Source: Protostelium mycophagum
Taxonomy: Eukaryota; Evosea; Variosea; Protosteliida; Protosteliaceae
DNA length: 29,693 nt
Reading direction: 5' to 3'
Assembly: GCA_002081555.1 (NCBI GenBank)
Contig: MZNV01001192.1
Coordinates: 1 to 29,693 of the forward strand
Shown: in pieces, positions 8,943-19,463 of the stretch
Layout: every line of letters begins with the position of its first letter
Numbering within the stretch: position 1 is the stretch's first letter
The notes under the pieces: model-generated
Databases searched by the model: none
What the model saw: only the letters and a program-made list of their open reading frames with translations
Told to the model about the DNA's origin: nothing
Translations under genes and position numbers: made by a program

Positions 8943-11102
8943 TCACAGACGCCATTCCCAATCTACATGACCAACTGGCGACGCAGCATCAAATAGCTCG
9001 GTCCACTTTCTTTCCCTCAGCATCTCACACTGCTCTTGGCTAAAGTCGAAAGACAGCCCAGCGAAGCCGGAGAAATGGTCCATGTTCCATGGAGACATCA
9101 GATCTTGCAAGGAGATGTCTGTCCCTCTGTAGATGCTCGAGAACAACTTTGCGATGGAGGACCCCTCCATCTTCACAAGTGCTGCGAGGTAATCGAGCTG
9201 ATGGAAACGGGTGCTGATGAAAATCTCCATGCCGTGGTATAAGACATCGTTCCTCGGATCTGTGGCGAAGTAGACTAGTTCTCTCCCACCAAGCCAAGAC
9301 CAAACTCTGTAGATGTCAGTGTCTTCTCCCTAATGTGACTTGCCTCATTGTCCTCATGTCTTTTGCAGGCATGATGTGATGCATCGCCCACTGCAGGTTT
9401 GGGGCACTAGAATAGATATAGGATTGTTTCCAGAGAGTCCCAACAAAAGTGGTGAGAAGGTCTTGCATCAATATTCTGTTGAGCTTCTGTCTCAAGATTG
9501 TGTTCTGCAGTATCTTCTCCTTTGGATACGATTTGATCAGTGTGTGTGTCTCGTTTGACACCAGACTACAATGTGTTAGAATGACACGCATATGCCGAAC
9601 TGACCTGCTGTTATATCTGAAGACATCAGGATACCAGTATTTCACCCAGCTTCTTCTGGTCCTCTTTTCGGTATGAAGCACTTCAACAGTGATGTAAGGG
9701 CTGGACTGCAATTCCTGCACTTGTCATAAAGACATCCTCTTTATAGTTTATATACGTTTATTTTCATAGTTTTAAAATGCTCACCATCACTTCTTTCTCT
9801 GCTAACTGTGTGCCGTTGTCGCTGGTGTGTCCTGCCTTCTCTTCATCCCTCCATATCTCCTCATATGACACGTTCTTAAACGTCTGATACAGCCGTGGAA
9901 GCGTGACTGCGGTCAGGTTTCTGGCCCATTCTTGCGCCGTCTCGTCCTTGTGAGGTGGTGAGAATACTCCATACTTGCTTTCACCAAAACCGACTGGCGT
10001 TTTTACATCTTGCGCGTAAGTCAAGAGCTCAGAGAATGACACAAAGTCTGGGTTCTTTAGTTCCTGCAAGAAGGCGTTCAGATCGTGCTTGACTCTGCAG
10101 ACCGTCTCGAGTCTGTTCTATTTTTAGCCCCCTCTCGTTTTTGGCTGATTGTAGATGAGATGACTTACGGTCCGAAATAATGTATCAAGTGGAATGCCTT
10201 CAGTAACTCTGAGGCAGGCTGTGCCCACCTTGAAAAATTCTTTTCCTTGAGGACAGACTGTAAGAGATCCATTGTACTGAGTTTTCCTCCAAATTCGTTT
10301 CGAACACCGGCGGCAAAATCTACTCTGTCTTTTGCGTCGGGAAGATCGAATGCTGCGTACAGCTTCTGGAGCGGCTGGGCAGAATGTGTGACCACCCAGT
10401 TGTTCATTGTCCCCAGCCAATATTCATCGATGAAGGGGATGACTTTGCCAAGTTTCACTTTGAGATCCTTTACGTATCCGCTGGGAGGCTTCAGAATGTC
10501 AGTAACATTTTTGATGAAGTCTGGGTTTGTGCTGGAGGCGATCAGGGTGCCTAATGTGATGAGTGGTTTGTTAGTGACATCCAACAAAAAATCTGGTACG
10601 TTTTTGACAAGATAAAACTTTCTTCAAAAATGCACCTTTTGGAATGAGGGCAGCAGTCGGCCATGCACCGTATTCCGAAGAGTCCAATCTATCTTTACTC
10701 AGGTAGAACCCTCCCCCTCCAACACCATATCCTTCATCAAGGCTGTAATTGATCAGTAACATGGTATCGAGCCATATGAAAATGGTGATAAGAATCTCAT
10801 ATTTGTGAAAATCGCTCACAAAAAGACCTCCTGTTCTGTGATATATCCTTGGTTTGCGTAACGCAGTCCGTCCTTTACATCACCCCAGTGATACATGAAG
10901 GTATCTTGTTCCAATCTTCTCAATGTGGCGACAAACTGATCATACTGCTCTTGCGTGATTGACCATCGACTGGTGATGTTATAGACCTTGAGCGAGAATG
11001 AGAAAATCTGGAATTGATGATGATGATTATAATCATATTAGTTACCTGACACTGTCCGAAGCGACACAGAACGAGAAGTAGAAACAGTCCGACAGTCCTC
11101 AT
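8943..11102 (-). CDS. Secreted protein with an ADP-ribosyltransferase-like N-terminal stretch
   Basis: Eight exons (11046-11102, 10820-11007, 10636-10742, 10169-10592, 9785-10112, 9605-9714, 9344-9565, 8943-9306) sum to exactly 600 codons. MRTVGLFLLLVLCRFGQCQ is a clear signal peptide and is itself the first exon. Residues about 55-115 read YHWGDVKDGLRYANQGYI, then GVGGGGFYLSKDRLDSSEYG, then AALIPKDFLLDV. This order (aromatic-x-W, GxxGGGFYLS…DSxxYG, then a strand and xxPK) resembles the ART fold. No arginine sits in the first motif, so it would be closer to an H-Y-E than an R-S-E type. The remaining 480 residues are not recognised. Several N-x-S/T sites fit secretion. The intron 9307-9343 is GC-AG. 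The ART link is inference only. Confidence 0.6.
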
Positions 11103-11336
11103 TGTCGTTGGAGTATCTTCCCGCGTATGCAATACATCGGCCCGAGGGTCAACGCGGGTCTTCATTCAAACCATTTTCCCGATTAACATTACATCACAGT
11201 CACAATCATATGTTCATCTTCCAAATCAGAGTTGGTTCTAACCAGATTCGACAATCATGTGATCAGCACGATAATATCCTCAGTAACTAACGGGTTTATC
11301 ACCGCAAAAATCAAAAGAGTTCGTCTACAATAGTGT

Positions 11337-12526
11337 TTATCTCCCAAATTCACCGAAGAAGTTCTTGATGTCTCCTTTGGCCGTTGCAACGGGGTTCTCT
11401 TGTGCTTCTATCTTCTTTTGTTGGGAAACGACGTCGAAGATGTCCGTGATGCGTGTCTCCAGCACCATGCCTCCACAGATGATCTCATCCAGCACAAAGT
11501 GGACCTGATTCCAGTCAATGATCTCGAAAATGCAACAAAAAACTTGTTTTTGGGGAGGGTTTGCGAAAGTCAAGAGATGCGGTGTTCACATTGAGATTCT
11601 GTTGTGTGGTACGGGTTTAGACCTTTGAAAGAAATAGCGGTAGTTACCGTGATTTCTCGCGGTATGGAACCGTGAATTCCACCTTTTCGGTCTTTTTTAT
11701 ATTTACGCCAAAAATAAAACACCAAGGAATATATATATTATATGGTCCGTTTTACGCTCAGAAACTCTCGTTAAGTACCGTGAATATCACGGTAAGCTAC
11801 CGCATATTATGCAGGTAAGAATACAAATAGATCTTGTCTCACCCTGTCTACATGAAAAACTAAGTCGAGCTCGCATACATTGCGGAAACATTTGTCCAAA
11901 GTCTCGACGAATGTTTGGATCTGCAACGTCATTAATCATCTCTAATTGTTGATCTTTTCTTCCGTTGTTGCAGATGTTCTCTCCACTTGGAGAAGAAGAA
12001 AAAATGTACACTAACCAGATCTAAAATGCCAAGTTCTGATTCGCTGCCATCGACCACAAAGATGAAATAAAGAGTAGCGTAATGTCTGTAGATGATCTTC
12101 GTGTCACCAGCCTTTCCTCCCCAGTTTTCTAATTTGTCGGCCTCTATATCGATTTTAGACTTGAGAGAGGATTACGAGTTAGTCCGATCAAGCGATTTGT
12201 AAAATGAAAGACATCAGCAGGAGATAGAAAGTATATTACTTTTTTTTATCTTACACCGCATTGGAAAAAATGTTCAAGATTGTAAAGAGGTAAAAGCATG
12301 TGAAGACCTAACAACAAGAAGCAGATCTACCTACCCAGAAAATTACACATCAGATCTGTTCTCTTCGAGATGACATTATAAACCTCCTTCAATAAAGCCT
12401 GTTGTTGTTGTTCTGTCTGCCATGTTGTCAGTGCTCAGCCAGGTTTTTCACAACAACCTTTCGCTCATAGAACTTGACCAGACGGGGCTTCCCGCTGGTG
12501 TTTATGATCATAATAGCCTTGATCAT
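11337..12526 (-). CDS. AP3S: AP-3 adaptor complex sigma subunit
   Basis: Five exons (12458-12526, 12335-12416, 12016-12143, 11843-11920, 11337-11504) give 174 residues. The small subunit of the AP-3 coat sorts cargo from endosomes/Golgi to lysosome-related organelles. Diagnostic stretches follow the family order: MIKAIMIINTSGKPRLVKFY, IIYRHYATLYFIFVVDGSES, ELGILDLIQTFVETLDKCF, NVCELDLVFHVD, VHFVLDEIICGGMVLET. The C-terminal extension past that motif favours AP-3 over AP-1/AP-2 sigma. The exon ending in LVFHVDR is followed by a 338-nt intron (11505-11842) carrying a MITE-like element. Just after the stop codon (about 11317-11327) is an ATTGTAGACGAAC string also found at 144-156. Confidence 0.93.
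11637..11803. mobile_element. MITE-like element in an AP-3 sigma intron
   Basis: A 167-bp AT-rich element begins GCGGTAGTTACCGTGAT and ends ATCACGGTAAGCTACCGC. These are near-perfect inverted termini of about 17-18 bp. ATA flanks both sides and could be a 3-bp target duplication. There is no coding capacity. Similar ACCGTGA/TCACGGT strings occur in other introns (near 13644 and 23235) and may be relics. Confidence 0.7.
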
Positions 12527-12721
12527 CTTCTATTGAGTCTGTTGGCTTCGTATCGTCGCTGATCTCCGAGATGACGCGACGGGTCTCGTTGTAAAACGCC
12601 AAATATATTTCTCCAAAGAACTTTCAAATTGGGTGTTTTGACCCTTTGAGACCTCGAGATATGCGACCTGCATTGTACAAGCCGTCATGGTGATGACGTC
12701 ATATCAAACCGAACACAGTGT

Positions 12722-15700
12722 TTATATGCCTCTCAGTGCCATCTCTGACAACAAAGAGTTCAATTCGTCTTGTTTCTCTTGCAGTTGGCTCTGAACGGGT
12801 GTGAGTCTTGCCGCGAATCTTCTCTTCATGATGGCGTTACTTTGCTTATCCATCTCGTCCTCCAGACTCTTCAGGTTCTCCTCTATAGAGGTGATCTCTT
12901 CCCTCAGAGCTCTCTCCTTGTCTCTGTACTCTTGGACCTAGCGGTTTTAGACGATTGTTCGTGAAGTGGATCTTTTTGTGTTGTAGATCACTGAAAATAG
13001 AAAAATTCTTTTTATTTTTTTCCAAGTGAATTTTTTTGTATTTTCTTTGCTTAAATTAAAATTAATGAAAACATCAAAAAATCACCAAAAACACAAAAAA
13101 GTGTCAAATTTAAATCGAATCTTCCAGAATTTCATAATAAATTGTGAAAAACATAAGCGATGTGAAAGATAAAGAGGCGGCTGTGGTAAAAAAGAACATT
13201 CACCTCTGCTGAAGGCTCTTGGGAAAGCTGGGAAGCCTGGTCTACAATTCCCACGTCAGTCACGTGACCCGAGAATCCGTCTTGTGACGTCTCATTGTGC
13301 ATGACGCCGTCCATGACGTTCTGTCAGATGTCAGATTATTTATGGAAATTTCACAGAGAATTCACTGACATTTCCAAAGAGGTCGATTGCATCGAGACTG
13401 ACACCGTTGAGGAGTGATGGTGACATAGACATGGCAGGTGGTGACATCTGAATATGTATCAGAACTATTGTCTGTGTCTACAGAGTTGTAGAGAAGAAAA
13501 GGCACCAAAAAGACAACACTTTTGAGATTTAATTATAAAAAATCATTTATATTTTCAACAACAAAAAGTCACAACTACAGCGTTGTATTTCAATATAAGA
13601 TTTTTTTGTCTTTTTATCACTTGGGTTGCAAACGCGCAATAATCACGGTTATAACCGTGGAGAAAATCTCCAAGGAAGACTCACTTGCAGATACTGCTGG
13701 GGTGTGCTCGTCGCAGATGCCTGCGTCGCATTTGGTTGGTCCGTTGTAGATGAAGTGGAGCTTCTTTTCTGTTTTTTGCTCTTTTTGTCCCTTTTTTCCT
13801 TTTTTTCTCGCTTTTCTTTTTTCGGTTTTTTTTCTTTTTTTTCGCGTTTTTCGCGCTTGACGGGGACTGTGGCGGGATTTTGTTGTTCTACAATGGTCTC
13901 CAACACAGGAACTGTGAAATTTCAGTGAAATTTCACAGTACAGGAATTTTCTACGAATTTTGAAAGGAGGAATCTGAATTATGTACAATCCACCTGAAGT
14001 TGTCGGGACTGGAGGGCTCATTTGTGCTACAGGGTTCGATCCCTTCTCCCGCTTCTCTTTTTTGCTCTTCTTTTCTCTCTTTCGTTTTTTATCGTGTCTG
14101 GTCTTGTCGTCCTGTGCAACTGGTGGTTTTACATCGTTGTAGACAGGGGGAGGTGGAAGGGGGGAAGGAGCGGGTGGGTTTGGAAGGGGAGCGGATTCTT
14201 CGATTAAGATCTCTTCGATCTCACCAAACATGTCCTCGTCTTCACCTCTGAAAACTTTTGGTCTCGTTGTAGATTGCCAATTTAATAATATTTGATTATA
14301 ATGTTTGCAGAATTCGTATTATTTTGAATTAAAAATAATGACAAAATGATGTCACACTCACCCTGTTGTTCTCGCCTCTAAAAGCTCCATAGGTACGAAA
14401 AGTCAAGGAATTTCCCAGAAAAATCGGCGAAAATATAAAAAGGATATATACATCTACACCTGCGTTCCCTCCTCTCATAACTTTGAGTACTTCAGGCTCG
14501 GCCACATTGGCAATCAAGAACCTCTGCTCTCATGTCAATAATTTCAACTTGAAAGATTCGGTTTCAAAGGAATAAAACATGTTAAGATACCTTGTTCTCG
14601 ATATCGTCCTTCTTTCTCCATTTCCTCTTAGCGATATGAAATGTTGGTGGTGTTATTCCTACACCATTTAAAAATAAAATATTAAAATAATTTGAATATG
14701 TATTTTCTTGGTTCGAAGACGAGGAAAGTTGTCTTCAAGCCGTGTACAAATGAATCGTTGTAGACGAGTCGGTCGTTTCGTTTATTTCCGTATTTATCTG
14801 AAAATCAGAAATTCACCTGAGGCCAGTTTGTATTCTCCTTCCCAAGGGATATCTGCGGCGTCTTCTCCTTCTTGAGTGTTTGGGTGGACATAAAGCATCT
14901 AAAATGATCTCAAATTCATTATTTTTCACGAAAAAAATAGTATAGCCTCATTCCAATTTTAACTGAATTAATTTTTATTTAAATTTATAATTTATTAAAA
15001 TTTATAGTTGTAAAATGTCGAAAATCAATGTGAAATTATATCTTTCCAATAAAAATTTTTGTTGGTTACCTGGCCGATATCTGCAGTCTTGTAATAATTC
15101 GCCTTATCGTATGTCTTTTGAACTTCTAAGAGCGCAGGTAGGTCCAAAAAATGAGATAGATAAGTCTCATCGCCAAAGTGAAAGACGGCCTCGCGTCCGT
15201 CTGAACCTGATATTGTTCGTTGAGGCTTTTTATACATTTTGGAACTTTTTTTCTTTAAGGAATTTGTGGTGTCCAATTCTAGTTCATGGCTTTGCAAAAC
15301 AAAGAAAGATAGATCGTGCTATGATCCTCTGAGATGAATTTTTGGAAGCAGATGAGAGTTAGATCTTTTCATCTTTGTGCAGGGAATGTGTAAATCGATT
15401 GGACATGTTTCAATCAACCTTCCACACAAAGATCACTAATTAAGAACATGTAAATTTGTCTGAACGACTCACCCATCATGAAATTAATGGGAATTTGTGC
15501 TGGTGCTCTCTCTCGATTCGGATTATCTCCATCATCTTTTTCGTCGTTATCCATTTGGGAACCTTTCAATTGCGCTCTGATTTGAGCTGCAAGATTTGGA
15601 GGGACTCTTAAAATGAATGTCTCCTCTGTTTCCTCAAATCTTTTGACCTGGGGATTTAATAAAATCAAAGAGTTTTGAGCAAGTAAACCTCATCCTCTAT

Positions 15701-15769
15701 GACGGTCGTAGGTGTACTGCCATGATGATGACTTGAATATGATTGATGATGATGTCCGTGTCTGTGCAT
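12722..15769 (-). CDS. TAF7: TFIID subunit TAF7
   Basis: Twelve exons (15689-15769, 15473-15647, 15070-15206, 14817-14898, 14591-14658, 14460-14523, 14362-14377, 13994-14247, 13685-13911, 13370-13447, 13204-13320, 12722-12937) sum to 505 codons. TAF7 is a TFIID subunit that binds TAF1. The conserved N-terminal domain is clear: EETFILRVPPNLAAQIRAQL, ETYLSHFLDLPALLEVQKTY, KANYYKTADIGQMLYV, then GITPPTFHIAKRKWRKKD. A His-rich N-terminus (MHRHGHHHQSYSSHHH) precedes it. The middle has a proline run, then very lysine-rich blocks (KREKREKKEKKPKKEKREKK). The end is a coiled coil (KERALREEITSIEENLKSLE), as in animal TAF7. One exon is only 16 nt. Introns carry antisense copies of the GTTGTAG motif; the intron 13448-13684 has ACGGTTATAACCGTG. 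Confidence 0.88.
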
Positions 15770-15863
15770 GGAATAATGGAATCAGCGAGTTCGAAATCTA
15801 CTGGCTCAAACTTTTGTGCAAAATCCCATTTTGATCATCGACTTTCCTTTATTTTGCAACATC
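15770..15863. promoter_or_regulatory. 94-bp divergent promoter region, TAF7/PIG-Z
   Basis: Only 94 bp separate the TAF7 ATG (15769, minus) from the PIG-Z ATG (15864, plus). An in-frame upstream ATG at 15816 would shorten it further. No TATA box is obvious. The spacing implies a shared bidirectional promoter. Confidence 0.55.
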
Positions 15864-18727
15864 ATGAGGTGGGAGGTGGCGTATATAGGAGGGATCATTT
15901 TCAGATTTATATTGGTATTTTCTCCAGGCTACATACATCCAGATGAATTCTTTCAATCCAATCAGGTACTCCCCAGTTCAGCTCAAGTGTTGAATCGTTA
16001 TAGATCGCAGCACCGATCTTTTTTCATTGTCCAAAGGAATATTTCTGGCCGTGGGAGTTCAGTAATAACGGGACAATCAACCCAACAGGTCCCGCCAGAA
16101 CCATATTGGCACCATTCATGATGTCCTTTATTCCTTATGCAGCCCTCACAGTGGTGAATGACGCCACCACTGTTGATATTAGTGAGGTTTCCTTTTGTAA
16201 CTCCAAACTAACACATACAGTCACACCTGCCACCATGTTATATCTGCCTCGTCTATTTTTATTTCTGTACTCGTTCATTTTTGGTATGATGACCAAAACA
16301 TGATCTCAATCGACTGATTTGTGGATCTAGATATATGCATATACTTGATCATGAGAGGAGAGAAGCCAGTTTTAGACAAAAAACAGAATTTCATCACCCC
16401 TCTGCTCCTCTTCTCAACGAGGTGATTTTCACGAATTTTTATTTTATCAGATATTTATTTTTAAAATTTTATTCAATTTTCTGCTGAAGAAAATCAGCAT
16501 CGAAATTTAATTTTAATTTTCTGATCCATTATTAGTTGGGTCAATTTAATTTTCAACACGAGAACTTTTTCAAACACGTTGGAATCTATTTTTGTCACCA
16601 TAGCCCTCACCCTGTTGATTCTCGGAACGCGAAGGACCAAGAGAGTGAGTCGTTGTAGATGAGCTTTTCGTGAATATGGGATTGTCACAGCCATTTTTGT
16701 GGCAGAGCCACAAGACCAACATAACTTTACAATTGTTAAAAAAATCTAAATTGTTGATGGAATCACTTGAGCTGTTGTTGATTTTTTATGACCGCAGTGT
16801 GTAACAAAGAACCAAAATTCAATCAAATCTCAAAAAGTTTTTTATGACAGGGCTTGATTTCGCAGGCCTCTTTTATACCACGGAGCGTTCCAGGCCTGCG
16901 AAGATTTATACCGGGAAATGATTATAGCATGTGTAAACCTTCGCAGGCCCGAATTATACTGGAGGGAAGCCGATTCTCTGAATCTATGCGACAAAGTTTT
17001 GTGTGATGCAGACCCATAATAGAAGATAACAAACCGTCTATCATTTGATGACGTCATCAGGGCGAAGAGGTTGGGATCTTGCAGTGCTTTATTTATGGAA
17101 CAGTCTGTGCGATTGGATTTTTCATTCGTGTCACTTTCGTTTTCTTTTTGGTACCAGCCATTTTCGTATCTTTGGTGACGATCTACAAACGTAAATAGAA
17201 TTTTCCGTGAATTTTCTCAAACTTTCAGTGGAGATTAGAGGGAAATTTCGGAGAATTTTCTCGGCGCTGGGCTGGATTTCACTGGGCAGCATTTTCGCTT
17301 CACTTTTTGTCATCGTGACAGACTCTCTCTATTTCGGAAGTTTGACCATCTACAACGAGGGAGAGGAGATGTCTCTCAATGTCGACACATTGTACAAGTT
17401 CATCTACAACCCGCTTAATTTCAGTCTCAAAGTGAGAACACGATTTATTATTATCTTGGTATCACAACTGTTTCTGCAGCTCTGCTGCAGGTGCACAGGC
17501 TTCTGCACCAAATGTAACGGTTCTCCGTAGCACAGGATTCTCTTGCTTTTTTTCTGAATTTTGACAGGGATTTCTGACCGTCACACCGTATAATTTTTTC
17601 CTCTACAACCGGGACCCCGTAAACCTCGCTGTTCATGGAATACACTTCAGAGGTATGACATCATATCACATCCCCAATTATGACATCTCAAACGTCGGCA
17701 TACCTGATAATGTCGACAGGTCTCCACCTCTTTGTGAACTTCCCGATGTTATTCGGCCCTTTTCTATTTTTATTCTTCAAGAATATTTCTAAAAATAGAA
17801 CATTGGGTGATTCGACGTTCTACACTCTGGCATCTACCGTATTTATCTCTATGATATGCATCTCTACCGCGCCACATCAAGAACCGAGGTGAATTGATTT
17901 TTCACCAAACATTTATTTCTTTTCGGTTAAATTTTTTTGCATCTTATTGATTATTTTTTTGGCGAAAAAATCTGTAAAACTTATTTTTAATCTATTTTTG
18001 AATCTGCAGATCATGAGACCTGAAAATTCCGAGAAAATTCATGGAATAATCGCAGGTTCTTGGTTCCGTTATTATTTCCGCTGGTCTTGTTGTGTTCTCA
18101 GAACATCAACAGCAAAGTCTTCATGTCTCTCTGGCTCCTCTTCAATATCCTCCTCACCCTTTTTTTCGGATTCGGACACCAAGCCGGTACGTTTACACCG
18201 TTGTAGACGGTGAGATTTCGGATGTTCTGAGAGATGACAGGGGTGATACCGTCCGTGATGGATGTGGCGACTACAACAAGCCGAGAAGTATTTTATTACA
18301 AAACGTTCATGCCGCCGACATTTATGCTGTGCTCGTCGACAGAGCCGAAAATAGGTGAAGACGCATCACATAGTTGTACAAATCTATTTTTAGTGTGGGC
18401 AAAAAAATATTTTCTGAAAATTCCGGATTTTATAATTTTTTATTCGATTTTTCTGGAATTTATAAATAAAATCGATTTCATGGTGAAATTAATTTGAATT
18501 ATTTGTTGATTAACATTGACCATGTCTTTGCTGATGATGAGACAGTGATACATGATTGGATGAGTCTTGATGAGACACAAGTGTCCTCCCTCTATAACAA
18601 GTTGGCAGAGGGCAGTGTCGTCCTCACTGGCAGGGCAATAGAGGACAGTTGGCACACGGAGAAATCATTTTTCAGCGTTAACACAGACGACTGGACTTTT
18701 TTTCTGAATTTGAAAATAAAACAATAA
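15864..18727 (+). CDS. PIGZ: GPI mannosyltransferase 4 (PIG-Z/SMP3)
   Basis: Twelve exons (15864-15965, 16004-16181, 16221-16283, 16331-16421, 16536-16644, 17085-17190, 17229-17431, 17568-17652, 17720-17888, 18056-18186, 18241-18354, 18546-18727) total 511 codons. PIG-Z is an ER multi-pass enzyme that adds the fourth mannose to GPI anchors from dolichol-P-mannose. Family landmarks appear in order: FSPGYIHPDEFFQSNQ (catalytic HPDE), EYFWPWEF, WVNLIFNTRTFSNTLES, VCAIGFFIRVTF, VTDSLYFG, VTPYNFFLYNRDPVNLAVHG, HLFVNFPMLFGP, APHQEPRFLVPLLFPLVLL, GHQAGVIP, FMPPTFML. Length matches yeast Smp3. Intron 1 ends CGTTATAG|AT, a variant of the window-wide acceptor. Three TCTACAAC copies here are coding (TIYN, FIYN, LYN). 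The 440-nt intron 16645-17084 holds small inverted repeats and a TGACGTCATCA site. Confidence 0.93.
16859..16949. repeat. Clustered TTCGCAGGCC inverted repeats in a PIG-Z intron
   Basis: TTCGCAGGCCT (16859-16869) and its exact inverse AGGCCTGCGAA (16892-16902) are 22 bp apart. A third copy, TTCGCAGGCC, lies at 16940-16949. Each is followed within a few bases by TTATAC or a near match. No open frame is present. Confidence 0.75.
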
Positions 18728-18838
18728 AATTAAAATTGAATAAATTTAAATTACAATTTTTTTATGAAATCCAAAAAAGATATTTTTTTTTCTTTTGAAA
18801 AAATAAAATAAAACGAAATTGCATCACATTATATACAA

Positions 18839-19302
18839 TCAGAATTTGTTCATGAGCTCCCCCTCAAATTGTGCTGCGGTGAGCTGTCCTGGAAGAGCCT
18901 TCTGTCCCTTGTTAAAGACATTGTATGCCGACATCTCTCCCTCTTTCCGCTTGCCAAGATTTGTAAAGATGAAAATGAAAGCACTGATGATGAAGTAGAC
19001 GACGCCAAACTCGATTTTGATGAAGACATAGAATAGCAAGAGCCAGAGGATTAGAATGAGATAGTTTTCAACAGAGAATGAATAGAGGAAGTCCACAACA
19101 TCCACTGTATTGATCAGGCTCTATGAGACAAAAATGAACAAATGGCGAGACTCACTTGGCAGATTATTTACCAAGAACACATAAACATCGTGTTTCTTCC
19201 TCTCGAAAAAGGTCGGTTGTACTTGTTGCTTCTCTATCTATTTGATTTAGCCACAAATCAAATCAAATGGGAATTCGAAAGACTACCAAATTCTGTTGCC
19301 AT
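18839..19302 (-). CDS. SAYSD1: SAYSvFN domain-containing membrane protein (SAYSD1-like)
   Basis: Three exons (19287-19302, 19172-19233, 18839-19120) give 119 residues. The last exon has the complete family core: hydrophobic segments (YLILILWLLLFYVFIKIEFG and YFIISAFIFIFTN), then MSAYNVFNKGQKALPGQLTA and AQFEGEL, matching the SAYSvFN motif. Animal SAYSD1 is an ER protein that engages UFMylated ribosomes at stalled translocons; that role is only inferred here. The first exon codes for only five residues (MATEF), which leaves the start less certain. The gene is convergent with PIG-Z and divergent from the SPIN90-like gene. Confidence 0.85.
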
Positions 19303-19463
19303 TCCTGACGAAGTGTTCTGTATGCTTGTCCTCCGCTCATTCTAGAGTTTGCAGTGCCTCCCAACCTATGTCCTGTCATGTCGCCGGTGTTGTGTTTAAT
19401 CTGTCCTGATAATTGGGTTGTAGATATGATCATATCCATCTTTTTTCTCTCAAAGGCGCAAGC
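19303..19463. promoter_or_regulatory. 161-bp divergent promoter region, SAYSvFN/SPIN90
   Basis: Two opposite starts share 161 bp. It contains GGGTTGTAGATATGATC at 19415-19431, the only copy of the 7-mer outside a gene model. An unannotated 5'-UTR intron ending there is possible. Confidence 0.5.
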
